Source: Asterella californica
Lineage: Eukaryota; Streptophyta; Marchantiopsida; Marchantiales; Aytoniaceae
Assembly: GCA_036924285.1 (NCBI GenBank)
Contig: JAYKYS010000015.1
Location: forward strand, 1,116,001 to 1,180,000
DNA: 64,000 bases
Direction: 5' to 3'
Numbering within the stretch: the stretch's first letter is position 1; the number at the start of each line of letters is the position of its first letter. A model generated the notes under the pieces. That model searched no databases, was not told where the DNA came from, and saw only the letters and a list, made by a program, of their open reading frames with translations. The translations under genes and the position numbers were made by a program. Of this stretch, positions 61,038 through 64,000 are shown piece by piece.

Positions 61038-62845
61038 ACTTGAAAATCTGTTGCACTAAGCCACACGTACTTACTGTGAGCCGAAGGCTCAGTCCTTTCC
61101 AAGCTCTCACAGTATAGCTTCCACTCTCAGAAGACGAATCTAGTCTTCCAGAAGACAACTACTCCGTCTTCCGAGATTCTAACAGTGCTTCCTAAATGTC
61201 TCTCGTCTTCCGAGCTATATCTAAACAATCCTAACTAAGCAAGACCTCACATGGATTACTAAGAAGACAACCCACCTTGCATTACATCCTACTTCATAAC
61301 AGAAGATACAAGATTTGCGAGAAGTAGAGTGCATAACAGGTTCAGAAGATGGTTGCGGGCTCCTGCGGTGACAGTGGTCTCTGGGAAGACTCTCGGGACA
61401 GCTTCTGTTTCAATGTCTTTCTCGGAAGACCTCCCGAAGCCAGGCTTCCCTTCACTGGTCTCACTTGTCTTCTGCTTCCTACACGCAATCTATCCTCACA
61501 ACAGACTCAAGACATTTTGCACTCTGTTCTTCTGACTTCTCACCTCTCATACACACTCAGAAGAAGCTTGCTGCATGATGAGAAGACATGACCTTCGACC
61601 ATTTTCTCCAGATTCTACCAGCAAGACTTCTCACAACTCTCTTCTAAGTTCGGGAAGAAGAAGGAATAAACTGCTATGGGTTGCATAGAAGAGACCCGTA
61701 ACGGACCCTCATGTCTTCTCGTTCGTTCTGCCAGCCTTCCCAATCTTCTAGTCTCTCTAGGAAGATGTGGATTTGAGAAGCTTGGAAGACCGGGAAGCAC
61801 AGGCCTAGTTCCCGACTTCCAACTTCTCGAATTAACAAACAACTCACCACGCCACTCAGGATTCGTATCAAGCCTCTCTTAACACCAAAGCAAAGCAAAT
61901 CCACTCTTGATACGAATTGTATACAGTCGTCTTCCGAAGACAGTTAGGTTCTGAAGACAGCCAGATCTCAGAAGCGTCTTCCGAAGATGTTCCAATCTTC
62001 CGAAGCGCCTTCTGTTCACGGTTTCGGAAGTAGAGGGATGGTAGGGTAGAGAAATTGGTAGCTGGGATCTCCAATTTGAGGGCTAGGAGTAGGGAAGCTC
62101 GAATTGCACTCGGGAAGAAACAAGAAGGTGTCTGACAGAAATTGGGCAACGCTTCCGCACCCAATGCCACAAAAGGAAAAATGTGAGGAGGGAATTGATC
62201 GATCGGGTTGCCTGCAAACAACTGGAGAAGCGCGAGGGATACCAAAAAAAAACGAGAAGCAGTGGGGAAGGAAAAAGAACATGAGAAGAACCTCTACTAT
62301 CTTCTGTCTGCTTCCCGAACTGTCTTTGATCTTCTGCGCGCTTCCGGCTCTGATCCCAGCTCCAATGCGACTCCACAAAGCTGCTTCCGTCGTAAGCTCC
62401 TTACTACGTCTCAATCGATCAAGCCTTCCATCTTCGATTCCACTCAGCCGTCCTCCAATGTCAGCTTCCGGGAGTTCACAGAAAACTCCTTCAGCTCGAT
62501 ACGCTTCTGCTCTCAGTAATTCGACCTTGCCTTCCTTCTAGCTTCGAATCAATCCTGACCTCTCTTAGTTTCACCTCGCTGCTTCCTCACTCAAGGCTCA
62601 CCCTCGAATCGATCTTTTAACTAAAACGCGTCTTTGCTGCGGGAAGCTGAAATGTGCTAATGCGCTTCTTGTGCATCTTCCCCGCAGTTTAGGAGTTTCG
62701 ACCCTCCGGACCTACCTAATCTATTCGGTGCTACCTGGTAGGTGCACCTACTTCTTACGTGGTGAAGCTTCCGCGGTTGTCGTCTTTCCGAAGATACGTG
62801 TCTTCCGTCTTCCGCCGTCTTCCGTCTTCGGAAGACACAACTGAC

Positions 62846-62932
62846 AAGACGCTTCCCGGAAGACGGTCGTCTTCCGAAGAAGTCAGCTTCTTATTACAAA
62901 AAGATCGTAAGATCATCTTCCTTCTAAGGAAG
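62846..62932. repeat. Inverted arm, right side of element F
   Basis: Reverse complement of 57289-57374, with a few changes. Shared blocks are GATCGTAAGATCATCTTCC, CTTCTTATTAC and CTTCCGAAGAAGTC. It ends in CTAAGGAAG directly before the direct repeat TGTAGTG. Confidence 0.8.
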
Positions 62933-64000
62933 TGTAGTGACGAAGGATTTCTCCTTTTGCCCATTTAGTATACAAGATATCGTTCCCACAGAGGATTTGC
63001 ACAAGTAACGCTGCTCTAAGTTCTAAGATCTGTTCAAACACACAAACACACGGGTTTTGTCTAGAAATCCCGTCTTCTCACAAAACCACACAAAACAACA
63101 CGTCTTCCAGACACGCCAAATGGTGCTCCGGAACTAGACAAACAACTACCAACTAGAATATCACACAATTATGCACAGAGAAGCTCGGGAAGACGATCTT
63201 CCTGCTTCCAGGTTGCTTCTTCCGGTCTTCTCGATACCGTCTTCCCGAAGCGATTCTTGTCTTCTGGGGGTTCAACTCGTCTTCTGACACCTCCAGAAGC
63301 GTGTCCTGCTTCGCAGAAGTCGACTAGTAACAGTCGTTACACCTTATTCTCACACTCACATTCCAACGGGTTGGATCAATCACAGGGTGTATGCCCCCTG
63401 TAGCCTTCCCAGGCTTCTGCCTACGGAAGTTGTCTTCCTGCAGCGCTACAACGACATTCACCTTCACGGAAGCTCAATAGAAGTATCGGAAGCTCACTAG
63501 AAGAAGGTAAGAAGATGGAGAAGATGGGGAAGATGGGAGAAGATGGGAGAAGATGGGAAGAAGAAGAAATCCAAACAAGAGAAAACATGATGAAAAAGGG
63601 CAATTAAGATTCCGACAGGCTTCTAGTCCGGATCCTGACTAACAAGCCATCCCTGCTTGTAATAGTTTGGGGAGGAAGACAACAAACGTGAGTACTGTAG
63701 CACCGTCTTCTACTCGAGGATGTCGTCTTCTGTTGTGGGAAGAAGGCTTCCTTCTTCTTCACTTCGCTGCTCTGACTGCTCTGTCTTCTGGGATCCCTTA
63801 CCCGGAAGACCGTTCGTACGTAGATCCCAAGTGCTCTACTGAACGAGTCAAGCTACACTCCACAACTGTTGACATTCACCGCCACTCAAGAAGAACACTT
63901 CTCATGCACAATTGGGAGCGAATTCAGTGAACCCACCATCCAGAAGACATGGACAAAGCGTCTGCACTCAAATCCACAATCTATTCCCCGAGAAGAAGTC
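62933..64000 (-). repeat. Direct repeat (LTR-like), right copy of element F, cut by window end
   Basis: Same sequence as 57376-58430. It still matches at base 64000, so the repeat is longer than 1.06 kb. Confidence 0.75.

Larger units (their letters stand above)
57289..64000 (-). mobile_element. Non-autonomous repeat element F (continues beyond window)
   Basis: A direct repeat of at least 1.05 kb is present at 57376-58430 and 62933-64000. It starts TGTAGTG and shares TATACAAGATATCGTTCCCAC, GACAGGCTTCTAGTCCGGAT and CCCCGAGAAGAAGTC. Between the copies is a minus-strand ORF chain (59043-61037). An 86-base sequence at 57289-57374 is repeated in inverted orientation at 62846-62932, each abutting a direct repeat. 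The layout suggests an LTR element (LARD or TR-GAG like), but no PBS was found. The inverted arms are unusual. Confidence 0.6.

Overview
The window looks like nuclear DNA of a land plant or close streptophyte relative. Three multi-exon genes encode proteins with plant-type family features: DNA primase large subunit, a MIS12-like kinetochore protein, and a plant-type GT31 galactosyltransferase. All have GT-AG introns, mostly 60-500 bp, and the surrounding DNA is packed with decayed LTR retrotransposons. I cannot name the species. Nothing supports a bacterial or viral origin.

Layout. 1-4255: end of a Ty3-like LTR element (A) on the minus strand, with an LTR, a candidate primer-binding site, and gag and protease in one frame broken only by stop codons. 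4258-7411: decayed Ty3/gypsy element (B), minus strand, with RT, protease, zinc knuckle, gag, iMet-type PBS and LTR. It is cut inside RT, apparently by element A. 7412-8780: AT-rich repeat. 8780-10864: second copy of the B family (C), gag plus LTR. 10865-18660: very decayed retroelement DNA (gag and integrase scraps, plus strand) and two copies of a tRNA-like SINE. 18970-36500: host gene island. 37000-41500: AT-rich intergenic DNA with hairpins, tandem repeats and SINE-like pieces. 44320-45556: third B-family LTR. 45557-49219: AT-rich DNA with a recurring short palindrome. 49220-55721: a very young, complete gag-only LTR element (E) with two nearly identical 2.0-kb LTRs. 57289-64000: a different non-autonomous element (F) with direct repeats of at least 1 kb and a striking excess of the words GAAGAC/GTCTTC.

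Host genes. PRIM2 (minus, 24469-30214) and a MIS12-like gene (plus, from 30752) are divergent and share a promoter of about 540 bp with one perfect and one near-perfect E2F site, which fits S-phase/mitotic expression. The galactosyltransferase gene (minus, 33441-35852) is complete in seven exons and convergent with MIS12. Downstream of PRIM2 the last three exons of an unrecognised gene can be read (22736-23112). Between 21942 and 22190 several short blocks resemble, in the right order, the conserved blocks of RNase P/MRP RNA. This is speculative but the most unusual signal in the island.

Gene models were made by hand from splice-site phase and family resemblance. No search was run.
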